From Acidobacteriaceae bacterium (GTDB lineage: Bacteria > Acidobacteriota > Terriglobia > Terriglobales > Acidobacteriaceae), in the NCBI GenBank assembly GCA_003165095.1, contig PLSH01000349.1:858-23780 (forward strand): a stretch of DNA of 22,923 bases, written 5' to 3'. Under the pieces are notes generated by a model. It had not been told where the DNA came from and searched no databases. It saw nothing but the letters and a program-made list of their open reading frames with translations. Numbering within the stretch: position 1 is the first letter of the stretch; the number at the start of each line of letters is the position of its first letter. Shown in pieces: positions 16,418-22,923 of this stretch. The position numbers and the translations under genes are program-made.

Positions 16418-17773
16418 ATGAATTTGAAATTCAGAAGAGTATTGCCAATAGCCCTTGTTTTCTTGTCGATCATCCCTTCATTATTTGCAACGGACGGATA
16501 TTTCCTGACTGGATACGGAACCAAGCAACAGGGCCAAGGGGGAGCGGGTGTTGCCAGGCCTGCAGACAGCCTGGCAGGAGCCACCAACCCAGCCGGCCTG
16601 TTCCTGGCCGGAAACCGCTTTGATATTGGGCTAACGCTGTTTCGACCGAATCGCTCGGCCACAATCACCTCACCTTCCCCCGCGGCTGGCCCCTATGACG
16701 GCAACCGGGTAACAAACTTTGAGCTGCCCGAGCTCGGCTACAGCCTCCACTACCGGCCAAACCTTGTTTTGGGCGTGGCGCTTTATGGAAACGGCGGATT
16801 GAATACCTCGTATACACGACCGATTCCATTGCTGGGCACCACGCGCGGCGGCGTCGATATTGAGCAGTCCTTCATCTCGCCCACCCTGTCTTACAAGGCG
16901 GGAGCGCATAACTACTTCGGAGTGGCCCTAAATATCGCCGTGCAGCGCTTTGCCGCGGAAGGCTTGCAGTATATCGAGTTCATTTCCAGCAACCCCGCGA
17001 AGGTGACCAACAATGGATACTCCTATTCGTCCGGAGGCGGCGTGCGCGTGGGCTGGCTGGGCGAGTTGAACAAAGTGGTGAGCGTGGGCGCGACTTATCA
17101 AAGCCGGACGTACGTGAGCAAATTCAACAAGTACAGCGGACTCTTTGCCGAGCGCGGGGAATTCGATGTTCCCGCCAACTTTGCGGGCGGCGCGTCTGTG
17201 AAGTTGGGTTCCAAGGCATCGCTGCTCTTTGACGAGGAGTGCATTCTCTATGGATCGGTGAAGTCGATTGCCAACACATTGGATAGCGCTTCTCCGCTGG
17301 GAACCGACAACGGACCCGGCTTCGGATGGCACGATATCAACGTCTCGAAGGCCGGCTTCGACTACGACGTGAACCCTTCGTTGACTCTCCGCGGAGGCTA
17401 TAATCACGGCGGTGTTCCCTTCGACAGCTCGCAGACGTTCTTCAATCTTTTGGCTCCGGCAGTAACCAAAGACCACCTGCACGTGGGCGCCACCTGGACC
17501 TCGACGAGCGGCAAGGAGATTAGTTTCGAGTACATTCATGCCTTCAATAACACCGTAAACGGTGTGAATTCCATTCCTCCAACTTATGGCGGCGGGAATG
17601 CAAATCTGAGCATGTATCAGAATTCGTTTCAGGTGGCCTTTGGATGGAACAAGAACAAGAAGTATGGCGCGCACGAATCGGGAGGTGAACGCGTATGGCA
17701 GCCTGGCTTTATCGGGAGTGGCCCTGGTATGTGGCAGGACCGCTCATCGGCCTTTTCGTACCCGCGTTGCTGA
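16418..17773 (+). CDS. OmpP1/FadL-family outer-membrane channel
   Basis: 451 residues from ATG 16418, chosen over the in-frame ATG at 16349 because AAGGAG lies 9 bases upstream and a clean signal peptide begins here ([17 protein letters not shown], cleavage after LFA). The mature N-terminus [18 protein letters not shown] followed by [16 protein letters not shown] is the FadL-family N-terminal/hatch signature; the rest is a 14-strand-type barrel. The family moves hydrophobic molecules (fatty acids, aromatic compounds) across the outer membrane. Here it is first in a unit with sulfur transporters and under a cysteine-type attenuator, so a sulfur-containing hydrophobic substrate is a reasonable guess. 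The barrel seems to end near [10 protein letters not shown], after which about 33 extra residues run 79 bases into the next gene, an unusual tail for a family that usually ends at its last strand. Confidence 0.85.
   Translation: MNLKFRRVLPIALVFLSIIPSLFATDGYFLTGYGTKQQGQGGAGVARPADSLAGATNPAGLFLAGNRFDIGLTLFRPNRSATITSPSPAAGPYDGNRVTNFELPELGYSLHYRPNLVLGVALYGNGGLNTSYTRPIPLLGTTRGGVDIEQSFISPTLSYKAGAHNYFGVALNIAVQRFAAEGLQYIEFISSNPAKVTNNGYSYSSGGGVRVGWLGELNKVVSVGATYQSRTYVSKFNKYSGLFAERGEFDVPANFAGGASVKLGSKASLLFDEECILYGSVKSIANTLDSASPLGTDNGPGFGWHDINVSKAGFDYDVNPSLTLRGGYNHGGVPFDSSQTFFNLLAPAVTKDHLHVGATWTSTSGKEISFEYIHAFNNTVNGVNSIPPTYGGGNANLSMYQNSFQVAFGWNKNKKYGAHESGGERVWQPGFIGSGPGMWQDRSSAFSYPRC
17681..17688 (+). 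promoter_or_regulatory. Strong ribosome binding site inside the FadL-type gene
   Basis: GGAGGTGA, an excellent Shine-Dalgarno sequence, lies 6 bases before ATG 17695 and within the coding tail of the upstream gene. It fixes the start of the first YeeE half-transporter despite the 79-base overlap. Confidence 0.7.
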
Positions 17774-18261
17774 TTGCCGGCAACAAGGTATTCGGCATCT
17801 CGGGCAACCTGAGTCATCTGTGCGCGGCCATCGTCCCCGGGAAGGTGGAGTATTTCCGTTATGACTGGCGCAGAGCTGGGCTTTGGAACCTGGTGTTTCT
17901 CGCCGGCGTGCTGATCGGCGGCTTCCTGGCCTTCCACGCGGGAGCGTCGCATGACATTGCAATCTCCGCTAAGACCAGGGAGGCCCTGACGACGCTGGGG
18001 ATTCACGATTTTCATGGCGTGTCGCCGCGTGAGTTGTTCACCTGGCATGCACTGCTGACACTGCGCGGGTTTGTGTCGGTGGTGGTGGGCGGATTCCTGG
18101 TAGGCTTTGGCACGGCCTACGCGGGGGGATGCACCTCCGGACACGCCATCAGCGGCCTGGCCAACTTCGAACTGCCGTCGCTGATTGCGGTCTTCGGTTT
18201 TTTTGCCGGAGGCCTCGCCGCAACATACTTTATTCTGCCGTTTGTGATTGGAAGATTATGA
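17695..18261 (+). CDS. YeeE/YedE-family sulfur transporter, N-terminal-type half subunit
   Basis: 188 residues, mostly hydrophobic, with about four to five membrane helices (around 12-34, 63-82, 120-142, 150-168, 170-185). The signature [20 protein letters not shown] contains the conserved Cys C146 of the GGC-T-SGH motif; a second Cys (C43, HLCAAIV) lies near the N-terminus. YeeE of this family takes up thiosulfate through a relay of conserved cysteines. In many bacteria the protein is split into two half-length subunits encoded in tandem, which is the case here because the next gene overlaps by ATGA and carries the other half signature. It starts inside the 3' end of the FadL-type gene. The substrate, thiosulfate or another sulfur species, is inferred from family and context. 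Confidence 0.87.
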   Translation: MAAWLYREWPWYVAGPLIGLFVPALLIAGNKVFGISGNLSHLCAAIVPGKVEYFRYDWRRAGLWNLVFLAGVLIGGFLAFHAGASHDIAISAKTREALTTLGIHDFHGVSPRELFTWHALLTLRGFVSVVVGGFLVGFGTAYAGGCTSGHAISGLANFELPSLIAVFGFFAGGLAATYFILPFVIGRL

Positions 18262-18746
18262 CGAAGACACCTGTTCCAGAATTTCAGGGTTGCGGCGCGG
18301 GGAACGTAGACCAGGCGGAGATCCGACCGGCTTTTCTGGTGGTGTACCTGTTGCTAGGCATTGCTTTCGGAGCCGTGCTGACCCGATCGGAGGTGCTCTC
18401 CTGGTTCCGCATCCAGGAGATGTTTCGCTTTCAGTCTTTTCGTATGTATGGAATCATCGGCTCCGCGGTTGCCACGGCGGCTCTATCGTTGGCGCTGATC
18501 AAGCGGGTGGGGTTGAAATCCGTCTCAGGCGAGAGGATTTCGATTCCTGCCAGACCCTTGGGCAGCGGCATACAGTACGCGGCTGGAGGAACCATCTTCG
18601 GGTTGGGGTGGGCCTTGACCGGCGCCTGCCCCGGACCACTTTTCGCGCTCATTGGCAATGGTGTTTCGGTGATGATTGCGGCGGTGGCGAGCGCGCTTGC
18701 GGGAACGTGGGCCTACGGATGGCTGAGGCCCAGGTTGCCGCATTGA
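18258..18746 (+). CDS. YeeE/YedE-family sulfur transporter, C-terminal-type half subunit
   Basis: 162 residues from ATG 18258, which overlaps the previous stop as ATGA, implying translational coupling and equal amounts of both subunits. Upstream in-frame codons reach back into the neighbour but lack a ribosome binding site. Three to four helices are visible (around 25-42, 64-82, 106-122, 128-154). The motif WALTGACPGPLFALIGNG carries C124 in the TGACPGP signature, which corresponds to the second conserved Cys site of full-length YeeE. A Gly-Cys-Gly near the N-terminus (residues 11-13) adds another Cys. Together with the preceding gene it should form one inner-membrane sulfur importer. It is followed by the broken rhodanese, a typical partner for sulfane sulfur handling. 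Confidence 0.85.
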   Translation: MTKTPVPEFQGCGAGNVDQAEIRPAFLVVYLLLGIAFGAVLTRSEVLSWFRIQEMFRFQSFRMYGIIGSAVATAALSLALIKRVGLKSVSGERISIPARPLGSGIQYAAGGTIFGLGWALTGACPGPLFALIGNGVSVMIAAVASALAGTWAYGWLRPRLPH

Positions 18747-18755
18747 CCCTATTAA

Positions 18756-19030
18756 GGTCGCCCGATCCCGCTTGGCAATCTGCACCAGCGCGTACATGAG
18801 TTCGATTCAAGCAGTGTGATCGTGGCGCATTGCAAGAGCGGCGCGCGCAGCGCCAAGGCTGTTCGCTTTCTGCGCCAAACGGGCTTCATGCGTGTCTCGA
18901 ACCTGACCGGTGGGATACTGAACTGGGCTGACAGGTTCGATCCTTCGCTGCCGAAGTATTGGCGGGAAGCACAGAACACCGTCAGTCTCCTCTCAGAGGC
19001 TGGCCGTATTCCGTCGCGATGCACTCTCTG

Positions 19031-19034
<4 letters not shown>
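18756..19034 (+). pseudogene. Rhodanese remnant: N-terminal half lost, stop codon apparently lost
   Basis: An open frame from 18756 (just after an in-frame TAA at 18753) encodes PIPLGNLHQRVHEFDSSS, then VAHCKSGARSAKAVRFL with the active-site Cys (codon 18831-18833), then LTGGILNWADRFDPSLPKY. This is the C-terminal part of a single-domain rhodanese, a sulfurtransferase that passes sulfane sulfur through a Cys persulfide. The first ~35-40 residues, including the LDVR motif, are absent. After LPKY, where relatives usually end, TGG takes the place of a stop and the frame continues 22 residues to TAG 19032-19034. A GTG at 18816 could start a shorter product but would not make a complete fold. It would be the last gene of the plus-strand sulfur unit, and its stop overlaps that of the opposite gene in CTAG. 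Confidence 0.7.
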
Positions 19035-20167
<1,133 letters not shown>

Positions 20168-20241
20168 CGTTTTCTCCCTTGCTGGAACCGCTCGACGACT
20201 GCTCCTGTCTCTGCACCCGCCTCAATTTCAACCCAAAATAG

Positions 20242-20276
20242 AAAACCCACCTGCCAGTTCAATCTCTGGCGGTGGG
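20242..20276 (-). terminator. Intrinsic terminator (attenuator) of copy 2
   Basis: On the minus strand CCCACC (20276-20271) and GCCAG (20270-20266) pair across an 8-base loop with CTGGC (20257-20253) and GGTGGG (20251-20246), one A (20252) being bulged. TTTT (20245-20242) and a further T-rich stretch follow. Stem composition, loop length and bulge position are the same as in the copy at 16240-16275. It lies 29 bases after the leader stop and 75 bases before the chimeric gene. Confidence 0.75.
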
Positions 20277-20338
20277 TCCATAGGAGGCGGCACTTGTAAG
20301 TTACTCTAACCCAACCACTTCCTCACGCCAGAATGCGT
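20269..20338 (-). promoter_or_regulatory. Alternative leader-RNA pairings of copy 2
   Basis: ACGC (20338-20335) can pair with GCGT (20328-20325) within the leader frame. The segment GTGGTTGGGT (20318-20309), at the end of the leader ORF, can pair with ACCCACCGC (20277-20269), the 5' arm of the terminator, with one bulged T and one G-U pair. This would be an antiterminator exclusive with the terminator hairpin. Pairings were found by eye and not computed. Confidence 0.4.
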
Positions 20339-20401
20339 ATGCGCGCAACACATCGCAAGGCAACAACACATTTCGGCGGTAATCGGTTTGAGAATGCTCA
20401 C
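20306..20401 (-). CDS. Cys-rich leader peptide 2 (CCC and CC motifs), attenuator upstream of the desulfurase chimera
   Basis: On the minus strand a short frame ends at TAG 20308-20306. It may start at GTG 20401 (31 residues) or ATG 20371 (21 residues). After ATG come TGT TGT TGC, then Leu-Ala-Met, then TGT TGC: the peptide reads MCCCLAMCCAHTHSG followed by VRKWLG. Five of its first ten residues are Cys. The first leader in the window has the same CCC run at the same position relative to an equivalent terminator. No Shine-Dalgarno is evident; with GTG 20401 as start, a weak promoter (TTTACG 20438-20433, GACATT 20415-20410, 17-base spacing) would again place the transcript start at the start codon. 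I infer ribosome stalling on Cys codons as the signal. Confidence 0.7.
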   Translation of the reverse strand: MSILKPITAEMCCCLAMCCAHTHSGVRKWLG

Positions 20402-20576
20402 CAGAGGAAAATGTCACAAACACTCAGTGCGGCGTAAACTGCCGCCGGGTCCGGCACTCAAAAAGGCTCTAGGTTGTGCTGCGCGGCAAATGAGCGCGAG
20501 CCGGCCAGCGTCCAATCTCATCCACGACAACCTGCGAACTCCAGGGCAGTTCCCACGGATTGCTCACACAATCTGT

Positions 20577-21611
20577 CTAGGCCAGGCTCGTCCAGTCCAG
20601 TATCACCTTGCCCGCCTGCCCTGAGATCATGGCATCGAATCCCTTCTGAAAATCGCTGTACGCGAAACGGTGCGTGATGACCGGTGAAATGTCCACACCC
20701 GACTCCAGCATCACCGACATCTTGTACCAGGTTTCGTACATCTCGCGCCCATAAATACCCTTGATGGTGAGCATGTGGAAGATCACCTGCCGCCAATCCA
20801 TGGGCGACTCTTTGACGGGAATCCCGAGAATGGCGATCTTGCCGCCGTGGCTCATGTTGGCAATCATGTCGCGCAGCGCCTGCGGGTTGCCCGACATCTC
20901 CAGCCCCACGTCGAAACCCTCGATCATGCCGAGTTGCTTTTGCACCACGGCAAGCGGCGTCTCCTGAGGATTGATTGCCAGCGTCGCACCCATCTTCCGC
21001 GCCAGTTCGAGACGGAAAGGATTTATGTCGGTGATCACGACGTGGCGCGCACCCGCATGCTGCACCACCGGGATCGCCATAATGCCGATCGGGCCCGCTC
21101 CGGTGATCAGCACGTCCTCTCCCAGCACGGGAAATGAAAGCGCTGTGTGCACGGCGTTGCCGAAGGGATCGAAGATGGCCGCCACTTCCTGGTCGATGCC
21201 GGGACTGTGCCGCCAGATGTTGGTCATCGGCAGCGAAATCAGTTCCGCAAAGGCTCCCGGCCGGTTCACGCCAACGCCCTGCGTCGAAGCACAGAGATGC
21301 CGCCTTCCTGCCAGGCAATTCCGGCAGCGCCCGCACACCACGTGCCCTTCGCCGCTGACGATGTCGCCGGGAAAAAAGTCGTTGACGTTGGTCCCGGCTC
21401 GCACCACCTCGCCGACAAATTCATGTCCAATCGCCATCGGCACGGGGATGGTCTTCTGCGCCCACTCATCCCACTCGTAGATATGAACATCGGTGCCGCA
21501 AATCCCCGTGTAACGCACCCGCACCAGCACGTCGTTGATGCCCACGGCGGGCTCGTCAATCTCTTCGAGCCACAGCCCGCGTTCCGCCCTGCTCTTGACC
21601 AATGCTTTCAT
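20577..21611 (-). CDS. tdh: L-threonine 3-dehydrogenase
   Basis: 344 residues, the usual length (341 in E. coli). It oxidises L-threonine with NAD+ to 2-amino-3-ketobutyrate in the cytoplasm, the first step of threonine conversion to glycine and acetyl-CoA. Motifs: catalytic zinc ligands C38 (GICGTD), H63 and E64 (GHEFVGEVV); structural zinc cysteines C93, C96, C99 and C107 ([15 protein letters not shown]); Rossmann loop GAGPIG at 171-176, followed by D195 (ITDINPFR) that selects NAD+. The TDH-typical [10 protein letters not shown] and [13 protein letters not shown] stretches separate it from other medium-chain dehydrogenases. ATG 21611 overlaps the upstream stop as ATGA, so it is coupled to the asparaginase-like gene. 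The 2-amino-3-ketobutyrate CoA ligase gene (kbl), often adjacent, is not in the window. Confidence 0.95.
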   Translation of the reverse strand: MKALVKSRAERGLWLEEIDEPAVGINDVLVRVRYTGICGTDVHIYEWDEWAQKTIPVPMAIGHEFVGEVVRAGTNVNDFFPGDIVSGEGHVVCGRCRNCLAGRRHLCASTQGVGVNRPGAFAELISLPMTNIWRHSPGIDQEVAAIFDPFGNAVHTALSFPVLGEDVLITGAGPIGIMAIPVVQHAGARHVVITDINPFRLELARKMGATLAINPQETPLAVVQKQLGMIEGFDVGLEMSGNPQALRDMIANMSHGGKIAILGIPVKESPMDWRQVIFHMLTIKGIYGREMYETWYKMSVMLESGVDISPVITHRFAYSDFQKGFDAMISGQAGKVILDWTSLA

Positions 21612-22150
21612 TTCTCGTCCTCTGTTCCAGACAGCTCCGGGCCTTGTTGCGTCCGTACAAACGTTCCCAGATCCCGATCCTTGCGCGCCTGGGAAACCGG
21701 GAATACCTGGCCATGGATCACAACATGAACTCCCGGACCAAGAAGCCTCGCAGCCAGCAGACTTTCCGTGAGATTCTGCAAACCGTCGCTGTGATCAAAG
21801 CCCAGCGGCTTCATCGCGCCCGTCAAAACCACGGGCACGTCCAGCGCCGGAAACGCGTCCTCGATGAACAGGCCGCTCTCGACCATCGTGTCCGTGCCAT
21901 GCGTGATTACGACAGGAAATTTTTGCGGAAGCAATTTCGACAGTTCGTTCACCAGGATCGCCCGGTCCGCGGAGGTCATCTCCAGGCTGTCCTTGTTCAT
22001 CAACGGTATAACCTTCACTTCGCAGTCCGGCAGGCGCAGTTGCTTCAGATACTGGCCGATCTTGCTCGAGGTGTTCAGCACCACGCCCAGTTGCTCGTTG
22101 TACTCCTTCTCGATCGTCCCGCCAGTCGTAATCAAATAGATGGTTTGCAT
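21608..22150 (-). CDS. Short single-domain asparaginase-like protein
   Basis: 180 residues, about half of a normal asparaginase (about 330). It corresponds to the N-terminal catalytic domain: LITTGGTIE (nucleophile Thr9), Y17, D54-S55 (NKDS), T86-D87 ([10 protein letters not shown]) and K114 (LTGAMKP). These are the equivalents of T12, Y25, S58, T89-D90 and K162 of E. coli AnsB. The C-terminal domain, which supplies the Glu of the neighbouring active site (E283) in the tetramer, is absent. No frameshift or leftover C-terminal sequence follows; the stop is fused to the tdh start (ATGA), so this is a genuine short form rather than a recent break. Such short versions exist as a separate group, and their substrate is not firmly known to me. 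There is no signal peptide. Pairing with tdh suggests amino-acid catabolism in the cytoplasm. Confidence 0.85.
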   Translation of the reverse strand: MQTIYLITTGGTIEKEYNEQLGVVLNTSSKIGQYLKQLRLPDCEVKVIPLMNKDSLEMTSADRAILVNELSKLLPQKFPVVITHGTDTMVESGLFIEDAFPALDVPVVLTGAMKPLGFDHSDGLQNLTESLLAARLLGPGVHVVIHGQVFPVSQARKDRDLGTFVRTQQGPELSGTEDEK

Positions 22151-22575
22151 AAGTTGTTCAACACTCGATGAGCTTCAGAGCTAGGCCGGCCAGTGACGTT
22201 TTCTCTTCCGGCGTTCGCATTTCCAGACCCATCCCGCACATTCTCTCGACGAACGGCCTGGGCGCTAACCCCTGATCGCCGGACCGTCCATCGCCATTCT
22301 ACAGGCACAGATCGCCTTCGCCGCACCCATCTTATTGCGCTCAACGCAGGCAACCGGTACCACGGGAAATTGATTCTTCCGCGCGTCAGGGTATGCGCCT
22401 CAGGGTGTGTACCGCAGAGTGTCCCTTCGCGTGCAGTTCGAATCCTGTCATCTTGGCTCCATTGATACTTAAAGACTTATCCGTAGATTTGACAGGCTCG
22501 AGGCAGGTTCTTGAGCGCCTCGCGTGCTGGTCACAATAGCTCGGTAAGTAGTTATGCGAAGCGCCATACTGAATC
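22151..22575. other. Gap between asparaginase operon and His-rich peptide gene
   Basis: 425 bases between two divergent genes. It contains the tRNA-like 3' scrap at 22433-22461 and a weak hairpin GTATGCGC/GTGTGTAC (about 22391-22412). TTGACA occurs at 22489-22494 on the plus strand but has no good -10 partner. No coding frame is convincing, and the promoter of the asparaginase gene is not recognisable by eye. Confidence 0.4.
22433..22461 (+). other. tRNA-like 3' end scrap (T arm, acceptor side, CCA)
   Basis: GCAG (22433-22436), TTCGAATC (22437-22444), CTGT (22445-22448), nine bases, then TCCA (22458-22461). This resembles the T-arm and 3' acceptor of a tRNA with U73, but one stem base seems missing. 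I find no upstream sequence complementary to the acceptor strand (CTTGGC), so this is not a whole tRNA gene. It could be the residue of a tRNA-type attachment site. Confidence 0.3.
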
Positions 22576-22710
22576 ATGAAAAGAATTCTGCTGGGACTCG
22601 TTCTCACCTTCTGCTTCGTAATGCCTTATGCGGCGCAGGCGCAGGTCGTGGTGGTTGTACACCACCATCACCATCACCATCATCACCACCCCCACCATCT
22701 CAACCAGTAA
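22576..22710 (+). CDS. Small secreted histidine-rich peptide (signal peptide, V5, H10-P-H2)
   Basis: 44 residues. MKRILLGLVLTFCFVMPYA is followed by AQAQ, a textbook signal peptide with predicted cleavage after AQA. The mature part is only about 21 residues: Gln, five Val, ten consecutive His, Pro, two His, LNQ. The His codons alternate CAC and CAT, so it is not a pure trinucleotide repeat. Poly-His segments bind Ni2+, Zn2+, Cu2+ and Co2+, so a periplasmic metal buffer or chaperone-like peptide is plausible, but no function is proven. No strong Shine-Dalgarno precedes the ATG. The stop codon sits in the loop of a hairpin. No metal transporter lies beside it in the window. Confidence 0.6.
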   Translation: MKRILLGLVLTFCFVMPYAAQAQVVVVVHHHHHHHHHHPHHLNQ

Positions 22711-22719
22711 TTGGTTGAG
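22699..22719 (+). repeat. Hairpin enclosing the His-rich peptide stop codon
   Basis: CTCAACCA (22699-22706), GTAAT loop (22707-22711, containing the TAA stop) and TGGTTGAG (22712-22719) form a perfect 8-base stem. No T-run follows, so it is more likely an mRNA 3' stabilising structure than an intrinsic terminator. Confidence 0.45.
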
Positions 22720-22771
22720 AATGCCGTGTCCCACCCATGCCGCTTCGCTTTCGATCGAAGAGATGCGCCAG

Positions 22772-22789
22772 GGGTGGGGCTCCCCACCC
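22772..22789. repeat. GC-rich palindrome GGGTGGGG-CT-CCCCACCC
   Basis: A perfect 8-base inverted repeat with a 2-base centre, just before the stop of the minus-strand gene at the right edge. The stretch from about 22725 to 22800 looks like a decayed intergenic repeat (CCCACCC / GGGTGGGG motifs) of a type I have the impression is common in this phylum. It could also serve as a bidirectional transcription barrier, though it has no T-run. Confidence 0.35.
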
Positions 22790-22801
22790 TACCCATCCCA
22801 T

Positions 22802-22923
22802 CTATCGCCAATTTCCGACCCATCGATTACCGGCAAGGGCCTCATCGCAAGGCTCGAGCATACGCACGTTCACTTGTACCTCGACCCGTGAACCCAAGCG
22901 GTTGATGATCGAAACGAGGCGGT
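22802..22923 (-). CDS. C-terminal end of a probable XRE-family antitoxin/regulator (5' part outside window)
   Basis: The frame enters at the right edge and runs 39 codons to TAG 22804-22802. It encodes RLVSIINRLGSRVEVQVNVR and then a short tail ending VGNWR. The pattern hydrophobic-x-x-I-I-x-x-L-G-x-x-V-E-V-x-V is the conserved C-terminus of small helix-turn-helix (XRE) antitoxins of the HigA/RelE-partner type, after the HTH domain. The HTH itself and any toxin partner lie outside the window, so this is a tentative call based on about 20 residues. Confidence 0.45.
   Translation of the reverse strand, partial: RLVSIINRLGSRVEVQVNVRMLEPCDEALAGNRWVGNWR

Noticed and set aside
18129..18257. Longer start for the second YeeE half gene
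   Set aside because: The extension overlaps the membrane segments and signature of the preceding gene in another frame; ATG 18258 with ATGA coupling gives the expected family length.
22628..22923. Plus-strand ORFs of 87 and 64 codons at the right end
   Set aside because: They overlap the His-rich peptide in another frame and the decayed repeat; translations are low complexity with no domain.

Overview
The window looks like a chromosomal piece of an Acidobacteriota bacterium, probably of the Terriglobia type. The reasons are a 1223-residue Oar-like TonB-dependent receptor with an N-terminal carboxypeptidase-regulatory domain, a membrane-bound regulator whose N-terminal domain I know mainly from that phylum, and small secreted proteins and leader peptides of the kind seen there. 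This is inferred from protein character, not from a database search.

Layout. (1) 1-7958 is a carbohydrate locus. A secreted GH2 enzyme of the beta-glucuronidase type (its last residues run off the left edge) and the TonB-dependent receptor are on the minus strand. A plus-strand one-component regulator (cytoplasmic domain, one membrane helix, two periplasmic malectin-like domains) is divergent from the receptor. The 599-base divergent region holds a perfect CRP-type palindrome, a GTTAA-rich palindrome and a hairpin. (2) 8377-15741 is a two-gene unit: an unrecognised 457-residue protein and a 1989-residue SpvB/VCBS/Rhs protein resembling a fused TcB-TcC toxin-complex subunit with a glycine-rich hydrophobic C-terminus. 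A decayed integrase-type transposase remnant lies directly downstream. (3) 16071-20401 is a sulfur island made of two convergent units. The plus-strand unit encodes a FadL-type outer-membrane channel, two half-size YeeE/YedE sulfur transporters and a broken rhodanese. The minus-strand unit encodes an odd chimera of a rhodanese N-half and a SufS-like cysteine desulfurase. (4) 20577-22150 is a two-gene amino-acid catabolic operon (short asparaginase, then L-threonine 3-dehydrogenase), translationally coupled. (5) The right end holds a tRNA-like 3' scrap, a 44-residue secreted peptide with ten consecutive histidines, and the last 39 codons of a probable XRE-type antitoxin on the minus strand.

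The most interesting discovery is in region 3. Both sulfur units are preceded by an unannotated short ORF containing a Cys-Cys-Cys run (TGT TGT TGC), followed 29-30 bases after its stop by nearly identical intrinsic terminators (CCCACC-GCCRG, 8-base loop, CTGGC, one bulged base, GGTGGG, T-run). This is the architecture of a cysteine-sensing transcription attenuator, present twice within about 4 kb and governing sulfur import and sulfur transfer genes. Candidate antiterminator pairings that exclude the terminator can be drawn in both copies.
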